Source: Devosia sp. A8/3-2 (GTDB taxonomy: Bacteria; Pseudomonadota; Alphaproteobacteria; Rhizobiales; Devosiaceae). Taken from it: DNA of 64,000 nucleotides. Below the pieces are notes generated by a model. The model made no database searches, was not told where the DNA came from, and was given only the letters and a program-made list of their open reading frames with translations. Shown piece by piece: positions 49,389 to 60,816 of the stretch. The position numbers were made by a program, and so were the translations under genes. The stretch lies in NCBI GenBank assembly GCA_025452255.1, contig CP104974.1, forward strand, positions 3,822,156-3,886,155, given 5' to 3'. Positions within the stretch are counted from its first letter, which is position 1; the number at the start of each line of letters is the position of its first letter.

Positions 49389-51197
49389 AACACACTCGCC
49401 CCGCGATCGGCGACGCCGACAAGGCTCCGGAACCCGGCAAAGAGTTCGCGGCCCATGCCATAATGCTGGCTGCGCAGGTCTTCGGTGGCGGGCGTGCGGG
49501 AGAAGAATTCCTTCTCGTCGCCCAAAAAGGTCAGCGTGCCTTCATTGGCGTCGAGTCGGATCATATCGCCATCGCGGATCTTGCTGATCGGGCCGCCATC
49601 GACGGCTTCCGGCGTCATGTGGATGGCCGCGGGCACCTTGCCCGACGCACCCGACATGCGGCCATCGGTGAGCAGTGCCACCTTGAAGCCGCGATCCTGC
49701 AACACGCCCAATGGCGGCGTCAGCTTGTGCAATTCGGGCATGCCCAGCGCCTTGGGGCCGGAGAACCGCACCACGGCGATCACGTCGCCGGTCAGCTCGC
49801 CCGCCTTGAACGCGGCCAGCAGGCCCTCCTGCCCGTGGAACACCCGGGCCGGCGCTTCGATCACGCGATGCTCTGGCTTCACCGCCGAGACCTTGATGAC
49901 CGAACGGCCAAGATTGCCACTCAGCAGCTTCAGGCCCCCAGTCTCCTGGAACGGCGTCCTGGTTGATGTCAGCACTTTGGGGAGCGCCGATTCCTTGGGC
50001 GCCGCTTCAAAGGCCAGCTTGTCTTCGATCAGCTTGGCTTCCACGGTATAGTTGGACAGCCCATTGCCCCAGACGGTCTTGACGTCTTCGTGCAAATGCC
50101 CGCTTTCGAGCAGTTCCTGGATCAAAAAGCCCATGCCGCCAGCGGCGTGGAAATGGTTCACATCGGCCACGCCATTGGGATAGACGCGGGCCAATAGCGG
50201 GGTGGCATCCGAAAGATCGCTCATGTCGTCCCGGGTGACATGCAGGCCCGCCGCCGCCGCGATGGCGATCAAATGCATGGTGTGATTGGTCGAGCCGCCC
50301 GTGGCGTGCAGACCCACCGAGCCATTGACGATGGCCTTTTCGTCGATGACGTGGCCGGCCGGGGTATAATCATTGCCCTGCGCCGTCAGCGACAGCGCCC
50401 GCACCGTAGCCTCGCGCGTCAGCGCATCGCGCAAAGGCGTGCCCGGATTGACGAAGCTGGCGCCCGGCAGGTGCAGGCCCATGATTTCCATCAGCATCTG
50501 GTTGGAATTGGCCGTGCCGTAGAATGTGCAGGTGCCAGCCGAGTGGTAGGACTTGCTCTCGGCTTCGAGCAATTCGGCGCGGCCGACCTTGCCCTCCATA
50601 TAGAGCTGACGCACCTTGCTCTTTTCGTCATTGGGCAGGCCCGAAGGCATCGGCCCGGCGGGCACGAACACGGCCGGCAGATGTCCGAAGGTCAATGCCC
50701 CGATCAAGAGGCCCGGCACGATCTTGTCGCAAATGCCCAGATACACCGCAGCATCGAACATATTGTGGCTGAGCGAAATGGCGGTCGACATGGCAATCAC
50801 GTCGCGGCTGAACAGGCTCAGATCCATGCCCGGCTGGCCCCGGGTCACCCCATCGCACATGGCGGGCACGCCGCCGGCAACTCTGGGCCGTGGCGCCGAT
50901 TTCGTGGGCCGCCTGCTTGATGATTTCGGGATAGAATTGATAGGGCTGATGGGCACTCAGCATGTCGTTATAGCTGGTGATAATGCCCGGGTTCAGCGTC
51001 TTGTTGCCCGCCAGAGCCGCCTTTTCCGAAGGGGTGCAGGCGGCAAAGCCATGGGCGAGATTGCCGCAGGAAAGGGTCGAGCGGTAGACGCCCGCCTCAC
51101 GGGCCGCATCGAGCCGGTTGAGATAATCCTTGCGGCTATCGCGACTGCGCGCGGCGATGCGGTCAGTCACATCTCGGATGGCTTGGCGAACGGACAT
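49382..51197 (-). CDS. edd: Phosphogluconate dehydratase (frameshifted)
   Basis: About 605 residues. Entner-Doudoroff dehydration of 6-phosphogluconate to KDPG. Iron-sulfur cysteines appear in [25 protein letters not shown] and [23 protein letters not shown] is typical. The frame breaks near 50881: CCCAGAGTTGCC has an extra A relative to CCCAGGTTGCC-type continuation ([14 protein letters not shown]). Last gene of the operon kinase-zwf-pgl-edd. Its stop interlocks with that of the convergent citrate synthase B. Confidence 0.95.
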
Positions 51198-51321
51198 TTT
51201 GAGCTCCTAACTCAGTTGTCGCGTCCTCGCGCGGAAAAGTGGGGGACACTCCTCCGAAAAGAGAACGCTGCTGCGGAGCCGCGTAGTGGCCAAGGCAGTC
51301 GATTGGGGACCGCCGAGGGGA

Positions 51322-52017
51322 CTATGGGCACCAGTAGACAGTTACAGGTTGGCCGGAGCGCAATACGGCGCGGATGGGGAGGTCCTCAACGGGACCATCT
51401 CCCAGAGCCGTGTCGAGAACGACGGCCTTTTCCTCCCCTTCGATGTGAAGGTATAGCCCATCCGTGTGGAGGAGACGCGGTAGGGTAAAGGTGATGCGCG
51501 GCTCGCCCGCTCCGGGCGCGCGGATCGCGATGGCGGGGCCGGCCGAGGTCAGTGCCTCGTTCAGCGTATCGCCGCCGGGAAAGAACGAAGCCGTGTGCCC
51601 ATCCCCGCCCATGCCCAGCACGACGGCGGCAAATTGCTCGGGCAGATCGGCCAGCAGCGCATTGGTCTTGGCGATCTCGGTCGCGCCGGGTTCCTCGCCA
51701 CCCGAATAGAGCGGGAAGAAGCGCGCCACGGCGGCCGGGCCCTGCAGCATTTTTTCGTTGACCAGCAGGGCGTTGGAGCGGTCACTGGTCTCATCGACCC
51801 AGCGCTCGTCGACCGGGGTGACGATCACCTTAGTCCATTCGATATCCTTGGTCTTGCCCAAAGCTTGGAAGAACCGCGCCGGGGTGGAGCCCCTGCTCAC
51901 CGCAATCGCCGCCACGCCCCGCTCGGCAATGGCCGTGCGGATGCGATCTGCCACCGCCTCGGCCAATTCCTTGGCCGTGGTCGGCTTGTCAGCGAATGTA
52001 CGGCGCTCGATGGTCAT
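51322..52017 (-). CDS. pgl: 6-phosphogluconolactonase
   Basis: 231 residues, intact. AIAVSRGSTPARFFQALG, the WTKVIVTPVDERWVD block and VVLGMGGDGHTASFFPG are the family hallmarks (GMGxDGHxASxFP). It hydrolyses 6-phosphogluconolactone made by Zwf. ATG at 52017 with GAGG upstream is preferred over one at 52059, which would overlap a repeat. Separated from zwf by 192 bases that hold a family C repeat. Confidence 0.93.
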   Translation of the reverse strand: MTIERRTFADKPTTAKELAEAVADRIRTAIAERGVAAIAVSRGSTPARFFQALGKTKDIEWTKVIVTPVDERWVDETSDRSNALLVNEKMLQGPAAVARFFPLYSGGEEPGATEIAKTNALLADLPEQFAAVVLGMGGDGHTASFFPGGDTLNEALTSAGPAIAIRAPGAGEPRITFTLPRLLHTDGLYLHIEGEEKAVVLDTALGDGPVEDLPIRAVLRSGQPVTVYWCP

Positions 52018-52057
52018 TTGGGGCCTCGTTAGAACGGCGTCCGAAGTTTCAGTCGAC

Positions 52058-52160
52058 ACCCTCCCCCTTGCGGGGAGGGATCAAGGGAGGGGGGCGGTTG
52101 GCCCGGATATCGGGCTCCCAGCACCCCTCCCAACCTCCCCCGTCAAGGGGGAGGTGCAGC
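52058..52160. repeat. Dispersed repeat, family C, copy 5, inside the zwf-pgl gap
   Basis: CCCTCCCCCTTGCGGGGAGGG, then GGTTGGCCCGGATATCGGGC and CACCCCTCCCAACCTCCCCC-GTCAAGGGGGAGG. The order is inverted relative to 46976-47072. It lies inside an operon, so it probably does not end transcription but may set transcript stability. Confidence 0.75.
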
Positions 52161-52209
52161 CCGGTGGATGTAACGCGATACCGCCTTACACCCATTCGGG
52201 TCCAAAGCC

Positions 52210-53689
52210 TTAGTTATCGTCCTCATACCACGTCCGCCCGTCGCGTTCGATCAGGGCGATGGAGCCGGTGGGGCCCCGGTGCCGGCCGTATAGGGCTGGG
52301 GCGGTTCGCTCGAACGGTCCCATGCTTCGTGGATCGGGTCCACCCATTTCCACGCCGCTTCCAGCTCGTCACGGCGCATGAACAGCGTCTGATTACCGCG
52401 GACCACGTCGAGAAGCAGCCGCTCATAGGCTTCGGGCGTGCGCTCGGCAAAGGTCTGGGCAAAGCTCAGGTTGAGCGGCACTTCGCGCAGGCGCATGCCG
52501 CCCGGGCCGGGGTCCTTGATCATCATCAGCAGCTTGACGCCTTCGTCGGGCTGCAGGCGGATGATCAGCTTATTGGCCTTGGGCGCGCCTTCGGCATGAT
52601 CGAAAATGGAATGCGGGATCGGCTTGAACTGAATGCAGATTTCCGACACCCGGTTGGCCATGCGCTTGCCGGTGCGGAAATAAAACGGCACGCCCGACCA
52701 GCGCCAGTTTTCCACTTCCGCCTTGAGCGCCACGAAGGTCTCGGTGCGGCTGCCCTTCTTGTCCTCGGGCAATTCATCCTGATAGCCGGCCACGGCGGTG
52801 GTTTCCGACTTCACGCCCTTATACTGGCCGCGCACCGTGTTCTTGGCCACATCGCCATTGACGATCGGCTTGAGTGCGCGCAGCACTTTGAGCTTTTCGT
52901 CGCGCAATGCATTGGCATCGTCCGAAGCTGGCGGCTCCATGGCGACGAGGCACAGCAGTTGCAACATGTGATTCTGGATCATGTCGCGCAGCTGCCGCTC
53001 TCGTCATAATAGCTGCGCGTGCCGGCACCTACCGATTCAGAAACGGTCAGCTGCACATGGTCGATATGGGCCGAGTTCCATACCGGCTCGAACAGGGCAT
53101 TGGCAAAGCGCAGCGCCAACAGGTTCTGCACCGTCTCTTTGCCGAGGTAGTGATCGATGCGGTAGACCTGATCTTCCTTGAAGATCTTGGCCACGCCGTC
53201 ATTGATTTCCATGGACGAGGCCAGATCGTGGCCGAGCGGCTTTTCGATCACCACGCGGGCATCGCGGCGGTAATATTTCTTCTTGCTGAGATATTCGGCG
53301 ATGGGCTCGAACAGGTCGGGCGCCACGGCCAGATAGAAGGCGCGCACGATATTGGGATCGTCGCGCAATTGCTTGCCCAAATCGCCCGCATTGGCCGGGT
53401 CGCTGACATCGACCGGCACATAGGAGAAAATCTTGATGAAGCGATCGATGACCGCCTCGTCCTGATATTCCTTTTCCACGAACTGGGTGATCGCGTCGCG
53501 TGCGGCCTTCTGGAAGTCGGCATCGCTGAGCTTGGATCGCGAGACGCCGATAATGCGGCTTTGCCCGTCGAACTGGCCATCCTTGAAGCGGTGGTAAAGC
53601 GCAGGGATCAGCTTGCGCTTGGTCAGATCGCCCGTGGCGCCGAACACCACATAATCGAAAGGCTGGACAGGAATGATACGGCTGGACAC
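52210..53689 (-). CDS. zwf: Glucose-6-phosphate dehydrogenase (two frameshifts)
   Basis: About 493 residues. Cofactor loop [18 protein letters not shown], substrate site [15 protein letters not shown] and [16 protein letters not shown]-like (here [16 protein letters not shown]) are present. It feeds the Entner-Doudoroff route. Breaks: near 52985 and near 52275, where the true end continues [18 protein letters not shown] and stops at 52210-52212. 27 bases after the kinase gene. Confidence 0.95.
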
Positions 53690-53716
53690 TTGGCAAGTCC
53701 TTGGTTTGACGCGTCG

Positions 53717-54653
53717 TTAGGCAGGAAAGTTCTGGCGTGCGAGGATCACCGCGCCATTGAGCGGCTCGAATTTGGGCAGGGCGACGAAGTCGCCATAGCG
53801 CTGCTTGAGAATGGGAAACAGGCGTTCGCCAAAGCCGCCGACAATGGCCATGACCTTGGCATTGCGCGCCTTGAACCAGCGCACATAGGTGTCGATATAG
53901 CCCAGCTGGATATCGAGCATTTTCTGGGCCACCGGATCGCCCTGTTCCAGATAGTCGATAAACAGCGGCATCAGCTTGCCGAATTCGGCGGGCGCCCGGC
54001 CGATCAGGGCGTCGTCGCACCCTTCCGAGCCGTCGGCGCTGATGATCTTGAGGTCCATTTCGGTGGCAAAGGCCCGAGTCATGACAGCCCGGTTATTGCC
54101 ACCCAGCCGGTCAATGACCGCCTTGGTCAGCGGGGAGGCATCCACCAGCCCATCCTCGGCCTCGACGGCATAACGCACCAGTTCCCGGCCCAGAATGGCG
54201 CCCGACATCTGGTCGCCAATGGGAAAGCCCCAGCCGCCCGATTGAAAGCGCTGGCCATCGACAATGGCGAGCGCGGCCGAGCCGGTGCCCACGATGATCA
54301 CTCCGCCTTCGCCGCCACCCAGCGCGCCGGCATGGGCGATATCGATATCATCATAGACTTTGACATCGGCAAAGGGCCGGGGCCAGGCGCGGAATTCGGC
54401 GCGCACTATCCATGCGGCCGCCGGCCATGCCAAAGCAGGCATAGGTGTTGGCGGTTTCGGAAAAATCGATACCAGCCGCCTTGAATACGTCGCGAGTACC
54501 GTCGCTAATGGCTTTATAGGCCGGTTCACCGTCGTCGATCTGCAAGTTGGAGCGGCCGTTCTTGACTTCGGCGAGCGTCTTGAGATTCTCGTCGGCCAGA
54601 CGCACACGGCAATTGGTGCCGCCGCCATCAACGCCAAGATAGTATCTGGGCAC
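53717..54653 (-). CDS. BadF/BcrA-type sugar kinase, probable glucokinase or GlcNAc kinase (frameshifted)
   Basis: About 312 residues. ATP-binding GVDGGGTNCRVRL and IIVGTGSAALAIVDG, then FPIGDQMSGAILGREL, identify the BadF/BadG/BcrA/BcrD ATPase family with N-acetylglucosamine kinases. Placement at the head of zwf-pgl-edd suggests it phosphorylates glucose or GlcNAc for the pathway. The frame breaks near 54398 at GCGCGCCGAATTC. GTG start at 54653. Confidence 0.82.
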
Positions 54654-54866
54654 GCAATCGACTCCGTGGACTGACGGGATTGTAGGGGCTGATTTCGCGG
54701 CGGACCATAATGCGAAAGATGCTAAGACGAAAGTAGAATAAGGCACAAAAAGCCGATGCCCTATGCAGACTTGGCATGGCCTGATTGCACGGGTGGCGCA
54801 ACCCCTTGGCCCCCAGCGCTTTGTGATCCTGAACGGGGTGGGCGGACGGCACGAAGAGGAGCCGAG

Positions 54867-55421
54867 ATGACACGACATGTATTGGTGCTGGGCGGCGCAC
54901 GCTCGGGCAAAACCGGCTTTGCCGAGCGGCTGGCGCTGCATGGCGGCATGAAACCGGTCTATCTGGCGACAGCCGAAGCGCTGGACGCCGAAATGCGCGA
55001 CCGCGTCGCCAGTCACAAGGCCGTGCGCGGCGAACGCTTCGCCACGATCGAAGAACCGCTCAAGCTCCCCGATGCGCTGATTAGGGCCTCCAAGGACCAC
55101 GACGTGATTCTGGTCGATTGCCTGACGCTGTGGATTACCAACCTCCTGCTCGCCAATGAGGATGTCCCGAGCGCGGTGAGCGAATTGGGCGCCACGCTGA
55201 TCCAGCTCAAAAAGGCCAAGGTCATCTCGGTCAGCAACGAAGTGGGGCTGGGCATCGTGCCCGACAATGCCATGGCCCGCACCTTCCGCGACCTCGCCGG
55301 CGCGGCCCATCAACGCCTCGCCGAAATCTGCGACGACGTCTATTTCGTGGTCGCGGGTCTACCGATGACGCTCAAGGGCCAACCGCCGGAACAGACCCCG
55401 ACGCGCATCCACGAGGCCTGA
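54867..55421 (+). CDS. cobU: Bifunctional adenosylcobinamide kinase / guanylyltransferase
   Basis: 184 residues, intact. P-loop Gly9-Gly-Ala-Arg-Ser-Gly-Lys15-Thr16, active-site block ASHKAVRGERFATIEEP (His for GMP) and VDCLTLWITNLL. It adds phosphate then GMP to adenosylcobinamide in the late cobalamin pathway. ATG at 54867 has GAGGAGCC just before it. No cobalamin riboswitch was recognised upstream. Convergent with cbiB. Confidence 0.93.
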   Translation: MTRHVLVLGGARSGKTGFAERLALHGGMKPVYLATAEALDAEMRDRVASHKAVRGERFATIEEPLKLPDALIRASKDHDVILVDCLTLWITNLLLANEDVPSAVSELGATLIQLKKAKVISVSNEVGLGIVPDNAMARTFRDLAGAAHQRLAEICDDVYFVVAGLPMTLKGQPPEQTPTRIHEA

Positions 55422-55447
55422 GGACAAAATTCCGAATCGCGTGCCCC

Positions 55448-56413
55448 TTAAGCCCCTAATGCTATCGTCAATGCTAACAGTCCGCTCACACCAAGCAGCA
55501 CATTGAGCACCATACGATACAACGTGAGCGCACGGGTAATGTGATAGCGGCCAAGCCGCCTATCCCCGTTACCCATCATCGGCAGATCGACCAGTTCGCC
55601 ATCGTAATGCCTTGGCCCGCCAAGCGAAAATCCCAGTGCGCCGGCAAAAGCGGCCTCCGGCCAGCCCGAATTGGGCGACTTATGCCTGCGCGCATCCTGC
55701 CTTGCCGCACCCCGTGCCCGGGAAGGGCTCGCATCGGGGATAAAAAAGCAGGCAATGGTCACCAAAACCGCCGAAAGCCGCGCGGGGATAAAGTTCACCA
55801 CATCATCCAGCCGCGCCGCTGCCCAGCCATAGTCGCGATAGCGCTCATTGAGATGCCCGATCATGGAATCGGCGGTGTTGATCGCCTTGTAGAGCACGAT
55901 GCCGGGCAGTCCGAGCAGCACCAGCCAGAACCATGGCGCCACCACACCATCCGACGTGCTCTCAGCCAAAGTCTCGATTGCGGCGCGAGAAACACCAGCC
56001 TCATCAAGGGTTTGAGGATCACGCCCGACGATCTGGCTGACCGCCTCCCGGCCCGCCACCAGCGAAATCCCCAGCGCATCCGCCACCGCCTCAACCGCCC
56101 GGCCCAGCTCCTTCTGCGCCAGAAACGGCGTCGCCAGCAGCACTTCGAGCAGCCAACCCAGCGGCATCGACCGTGTGATCTTCTGCACCAACAGAGCCGC
56201 CGCCAGCGCCACCAGCAGCAACAAAGCCAGCGAGACTACCCCCGCCAATTTACGTTGCGACGCCGTCCGGTCGGTCGTGTTAGTGCGTTGTTCCATATAG
56301 GCAATCAACCAACCGAACCACATGACCGGATGCCCGATCCGGGCGGTCAAAAACTGCGGATAGCCCACAAAACGTTCAAGCAGCAGGGCCAAAGGCGGGA
56401 TCAGGGCAAACAT
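55448..56413 (-). CDS. cbiB: Adenosylcobinamide-phosphate synthase
   Basis: 321 residues, intact. Several membrane helices and the blocks HPVMWFGWLI, ETLAESTSDGVVAPWFW and NSGWPEAAFAGALGFSLGG are family signatures. It attaches the aminopropanol arm to cobyric acid (CobD in the Pseudomonas naming). Its start shares a base with the cobQ stop (TGATG). Confidence 0.93.
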   Translation of the reverse strand: MFALIPPLALLLERFVGYPQFLTARIGHPVMWFGWLIAYMEQRTNTTDRTASQRKLAGVVSLALLLLVALAAALLVQKITRSMPLGWLLEVLLATPFLAQKELGRAVEAVADALGISLVAGREAVSQIVGRDPQTLDEAGVSRAAIETLAESTSDGVVAPWFWLVLLGLPGIVLYKAINTADSMIGHLNERYRDYGWAAARLDDVVNFIPARLSAVLVTIACFFIPDASPSRARGAARQDARRHKSPNSGWPEAAFAGALGFSLGGPRHYDGELVDLPMMGNGDRRLGRYHITRALTLYRMVLNVLLGVSGLLALTIALGA

Positions 56414-57875
56414 CAGGCAAGGCTCACAGGTTCGGCCAGCGCAAGCAGCACGTCGATATCGAGATGGGTTTGCAAATGCTCCGCCAGATCATCCAACGCC
56501 CGCTCGACCCCGGCCTCATAGCCAAGGTCGGGGCTGGCAGCATTACCCAAGAACGCACGACGGAAGTCATCGGCGGCGAAGAGGCCATGCAAATAGGTGC
56601 CGGCAACCAGCCCGTCGGCGCTAACCGCGCCCTCCAAAGCCCCGGAAACCCCGGAAAAAGGCCGCTGGCGGTCCGGTCCTTCGGTTACGCCCATATGCAT
56701 GTGATAGCCGTTGATCGGCAGGTTTGAGGCGGCATGAATGGCCGCCTCCACCCGCAATTGTTTGACCGGCTCCAGAATGGTTGCAAGATCGAGCAGACCC
56801 GTGCCCGGACTGATGCCCGGAGTGCCCTCGATGCCATCGGGGTCGGCAATACTCCGGCCAAGCATCTGATAACCCCCGCAAATCCCCAGAATGCGCCCGC
56901 CAGCCCGGCGGTGGGCCAGCAGGTCAATATCCCAGCCGTTGGCCCGCAAAGCCGCTAGATCGCTGCGCGTGGCCTTGGAGCCGGGCAGGATGACGAGATC
57001 GGCATCACGCGGAATGGCTTGACCGGGTTCGACCAGCACGAGGTTGACGCCCGGTTCGGCGCGCAACGGATCGAGATCGTCAGAAATTGGCAATGCGCGG
57101 CAGGCGCGGCACCGCGATGGTGAAGCCGCCAGAGGCCCGGGAAACATAGCTTTCAAGCGCCAGAACATCCTCAGCGGGCAGCTTGGCGGCGTCGGCAAAC
57201 CACGGCACGGGGCCGAAACAGGGCACGCCGGTGCGCTGGGCGATGAAGTCGATACCCGCCGCAAACAGCGAAGGATCGCCCCGGAATTTGTTGACCAGAG
57301 TGGCCCGGATCAGCCCGGCATCGGCCTCGCCGATCACTGCAAAAGTGCCAACAATCGAGGCGATGACGCCGCCGCGGTGGATATCACCAATCAGCACGAC
57401 GGGCAGTTCGGCGGCTCAGGCGAAGCCGAAATTGGCAATGTCATTGGCCCTCAGATTGACCTCGGAGGCACTGCCGGCGCCTTCGACAATGACATAGTCG
57501 CAGTCCTCTGCCAGCTCATGAAAAGCCGCCAGCACTTCGGGCATAAGTTTGCCGCGCTCAGCCCAATAGGCGCGGGCGGACATAGAGGCCCGGCGCTGAC
57601 CGCGCACCACGACTTGCGAACCGGTTTCCTGCTCGGGCTTGAGCAAAACCGGGTTCATCGCGGTGATGGGTTCACGCCGCGCCGCGCGCCTGCAGCGCCT
57701 GCGCCCGACTGATTTCGCCGCCGTCGGCGGTGACGGCGGCATTGTTGGACATGTTCTGCGGCTTGAACGGAGCGACGCGCAATCCACGATTAGCCAGCAC
57801 GCGGCAGAGCCCCGCCACCAGTAGCGACTTGCCGACATCAGACCCGGTGCCCATGAACATCAGTGACTTGGCCAT
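56413..57875 (-). CDS. cobQ: Cobyric acid synthase (several frameshifts)
   Basis: About 487 residues. N-terminal [24 protein letters not shown] and [13 protein letters not shown] (P-loop-like), then glutamine amidotransferase with [11 protein letters not shown] (nucleophile Cys) and NGYHMHMG. It amidates four carboxyls of adenosylcobyrinic diamide. Breaks near 57675, 57415 and 57085. The ATG at 57875 lies 7 bases after the cobB stop. Confidence 0.93.
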
Positions 57876-57882
57876 GACAGGC

Positions 57883-59175
57883 TTATGCCGCATCAATCAC
57901 ATGGGCGTAAGACCCCATGACCCTGCCGATCACCGCACCCATGGGCGGCAGCGCTCGGCCGGTCGCGTCACTGGCGGCAAAGAGCGGCGTCAGGCGGGAT
58001 TGTTTGGCCGAGGAATAGTGGAATTCGTGGCCATGCAACCGCCCCGGCCAAGGCAGCGCCCCAGCATGCACCAGCCGCCGGTAGCCCAGAGTGCGTTTGG
58101 GGCGGTCGATGCGGGTGGTTACAGGCAATAGGCCTGCCATAGCGTGGCTTTGGCCAGCCTTGTCCACCAGCGCTTCGCCCAGCACCATGAAGCCCCCGCA
58201 TTCGCCATAGATCAGCGCATCGCGGTCGCGGGCGGTGGCGAGGCCGGCCTTGAATGTGTCGGCGGCGGCCAGAGTAGCGCCATGTAGTTCGGGATAGCCG
58301 CCGGGCAGGAAGACTGCGTCGGCATCGGCGGCGGGGGCCTCGTTGGCGAGGGGGAGAAAAAGCTGAGTTCGGCCCCCATGGCCCGCCAGCCGTCGAGCAG
58401 ATGCGGATAGAGAAAGGCAAAGGCCGCGTCGTGGGCGATGGCGATGCGCTGGCCTAGTGGGGGAGGGACGGCGCGGGTTCCGTGGCCTCGGGCAAGGGGG
58501 CGGCGAGAGCGCGCAGGCGGTCGAGATCGATATAGTCGCCGATTGTTTCGGCGACGGTGTCGAGGAAGGTCTCGAAGGCGGTGACTTCGTCCGGTAGCAC
58601 TGAGCCGAGATGGCGTTCGGGCAAAGCCAAAGCCGGATTGCGCGGAATGGCGCCCGGGCAGGGAATGCCGGTGGCGGCCAGCGCATCGACTAGCATGCGC
58701 TCATGCTTCATCGAGGCGACGCGATTGAGGATGACGCCGCCGACGCGCACGCCGACGCGCCAATTGGCAAAGCCGGCAACCAGCGGGGCGACTGACTGGC
58801 TTTGCCGATCGGCATCGACCACGAGGATAACGGGCAGGTCCAGCAATTCGGTGAGGTCGGCGGTGGAGCCAAAGCCATCGGCTGCCGCGTCGAACAGGCC
58901 CATGACGCCTTCGACCAGCAGGAGTTCGGCACCTGTCGCCTGCACGGACGCCGGTGTTTAAGGCGGGCGGGGCTCATCGACCGGGGATCAAGATTGACTG
59001 CCTCGCGCAAAGCGGCGCGGGTAAGAAAGGCGGGGTCGATATAGTCGGGGCCGGTTTTGGCAGGCGCGACGATGACGCCACGGCGGCGCAAGGCAGCAAG
59101 CAGGCCGAGTGTGACCAGCGTCTTGCCCGAACCCGAGCGAGGCGCGGCGATAACGAGGCCCTTAGCCAAAGACAT
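57883..59175 (-). CDS. cobB: Cobyrinic acid a,c-diamide synthase (two frameshifts)
   Basis: About 431 residues. P-loop [41 protein letters not shown], and the amidotransferase [16 protein letters not shown]. It amidates carboxyls a and c, acting on hydrogenobyrinic acid in the aerobic route. Breaks near 58945 and 58450. Start overlaps cobA by 14 bases; next gene is cobQ. Confidence 0.93.
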
Positions 59176-59999
59176 GGCTCCGGGCGCTTTGCACATACCA
59201 ATCCAGCGTCTGGCTATAGGCGCCGACGGGGCCGAGCACGATGATGGCGGGGGTGGGCACGTCGGTTAGGCTCGACGCCTCGGCCAGCGTGGTCGAGATG
59301 GAGGATTGCTGGGGCGTGGCGACATGGGAGATGATGGTCAGCCGGTCGTCCGTGGCGCGGCCAGCGGCGATCAGTTTTTCCACGATGGAGCCCAGATGCT
59401 TGACCGCCATATACATGACGATGACCGGGGCGGCATTGGCGATAGCGCCCCAATCGACGCCCTGCGGCACAGCGCCGGTATCGTCATGGCCAGTGAGGAA
59501 AACCACGGCATGGTTGGTATCGCGATGGGTGACGGGAATGCCGGCATAAGCTAGCCCGCCGAGCCCCGAGGAAATGCCGGGCACGATGCGAAACCGCACG
59601 CCGGCCCGGGCCAGCGCACCGGCCTCTTCGCCGCCACGCCCGAACATGAAAGGATCGCCGCCCTTGAGGCGCAGCACGCGTTTGCCGGCCTTGGCGAGGT
59701 CGATCAGTTGCAGCGAAATATCGGCCTGTTTGGGCGATGGCTTGCCGCCGCGCTTGCCGGCAAAGACCATCTGCGCGCGGCGGGGCGCCATGGCCAGCAG
59801 CGCATCGGAGACCAGTGCGTCATGCACGACAACGTCAGCTCCGGCCGAGGCCGTGATAGCCCAGCAAGGAGACAAGGCCGGGGCCGCCCGGGCCAGCGCC
59901 GACGAGCCAGACCGTGCCGAGGCTCCAGCGGGGGAAGTCGGCATGGTCGAGCGCAGCGAAATGGGTTTTGCGCCGGGGGCGGGTGATCCAGTCAAACAT
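59162..59999 (-). CDS. cobA: Uroporphyrinogen-III C-methyltransferase (frameshifted)
   Basis: About 279 residues. VWLVGAGPGGPGLVSLLG is the SAM-binding start; VVHDALVSDALL, RLKGGDPFMFGRGGEEA and PGISSGLGGLAYAGIPVTHRD follow, all family marks. It makes precorrin-2. The frame breaks near 59852 between GYHGLGRS and ADVVVHDAL. First gene of the minus-strand cobA-cobB-cobQ-cbiB operon. Confidence 0.93.
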
Positions 60000-60093
60000 T
60001 GGAGAGCCTCGGCCGGCCGACGAGCAGACGCGCTTGAGCCCGGCTGATGAAATGGGCAGAGTGGGGCGGAAGCTGTGGGATAAACAAAAGACT

Positions 60094-60816
60094 ATGAAAA
60101 TCCTGATCCCGGGCGGAACGGCGGAGGCGCAGGAGCTGGCCGATCGGCTGGTGGCCATGGGGCATGACGTCATCACCTCGCTGGCGGGGCGAACGCAAGA
60201 CCCTAAATTGCCCAAGGGCGATATTCGCATGGGCAAATTCGGCGGCATTCCCGGGCTGTGCGCCTATCTGCGCGCGGGGGATCGAGCGGCTGGTGGATGC
60301 GACCCATCCCTATGCGGGGCTGATGTCGATCAATGCGGTTTCCGCTGCGCAAACGACCGGCACCCCGCTGGTACGCTATATGCGGCCGGCACGGGAGCAG
60401 AAGCCGGGCGCCGATTGGCTGACCGTGGAAACGGCGGCCGAGGCGGCGGCGGCCCTGCCCCATAATGCCGATGTGCTGCTGACCACCGGGCATACCGGGC
60501 TTGAACACTTTCTGCAGCGCGACGATTGCCAATTCGTGGTGCGCACGATCGAGGCGCCGGCCATGGAGCTGCCGCGTTATGCCAGCCTGTTGCAATCGCG
60601 GCCGCCTTATGGGCTGACCGACGAAATGGCGCTGATGGAGCGCGAGGGCATTACTCATCTGGTCACCAAGAATTCGGGCGGCGGGCAGACATCGGCCAAG
60701 CTCGAAGCGGCGCAAAGGCTGGGGGTCAAGGTGATCATGATTGCGCGCCCCGCCTATGGCCCAGCCTGGAAGTATCGAGCGTCGATGACGCTATTGCGGC
60801 GCTCGAACTGGGGTAG
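60094..60816 (+). CDS. cobK: Precorrin-6A reductase (two frameshifts)
   Basis: About 240 residues. ILIPGGTAEAQELADRL and, after repair near 60285, IERLVDATHPYAGLMSINAV (the DATHPYA signature), then LTTGHTGLEHF and HLVTKNSGGGQTSAKLEAAQ. It reduces the ring of precorrin-6A with NADPH. A second break near 60765 restores SLEVSSVDDAIAALELG and TAG at 60814-60816. Divergent from cobA. Confidence 0.92.

Noticed and set aside
54660-54866. Cobalamin riboswitch upstream of cobU
   Set aside because: The B12 box (GCCACTG) and the other conserved blocks are absent.
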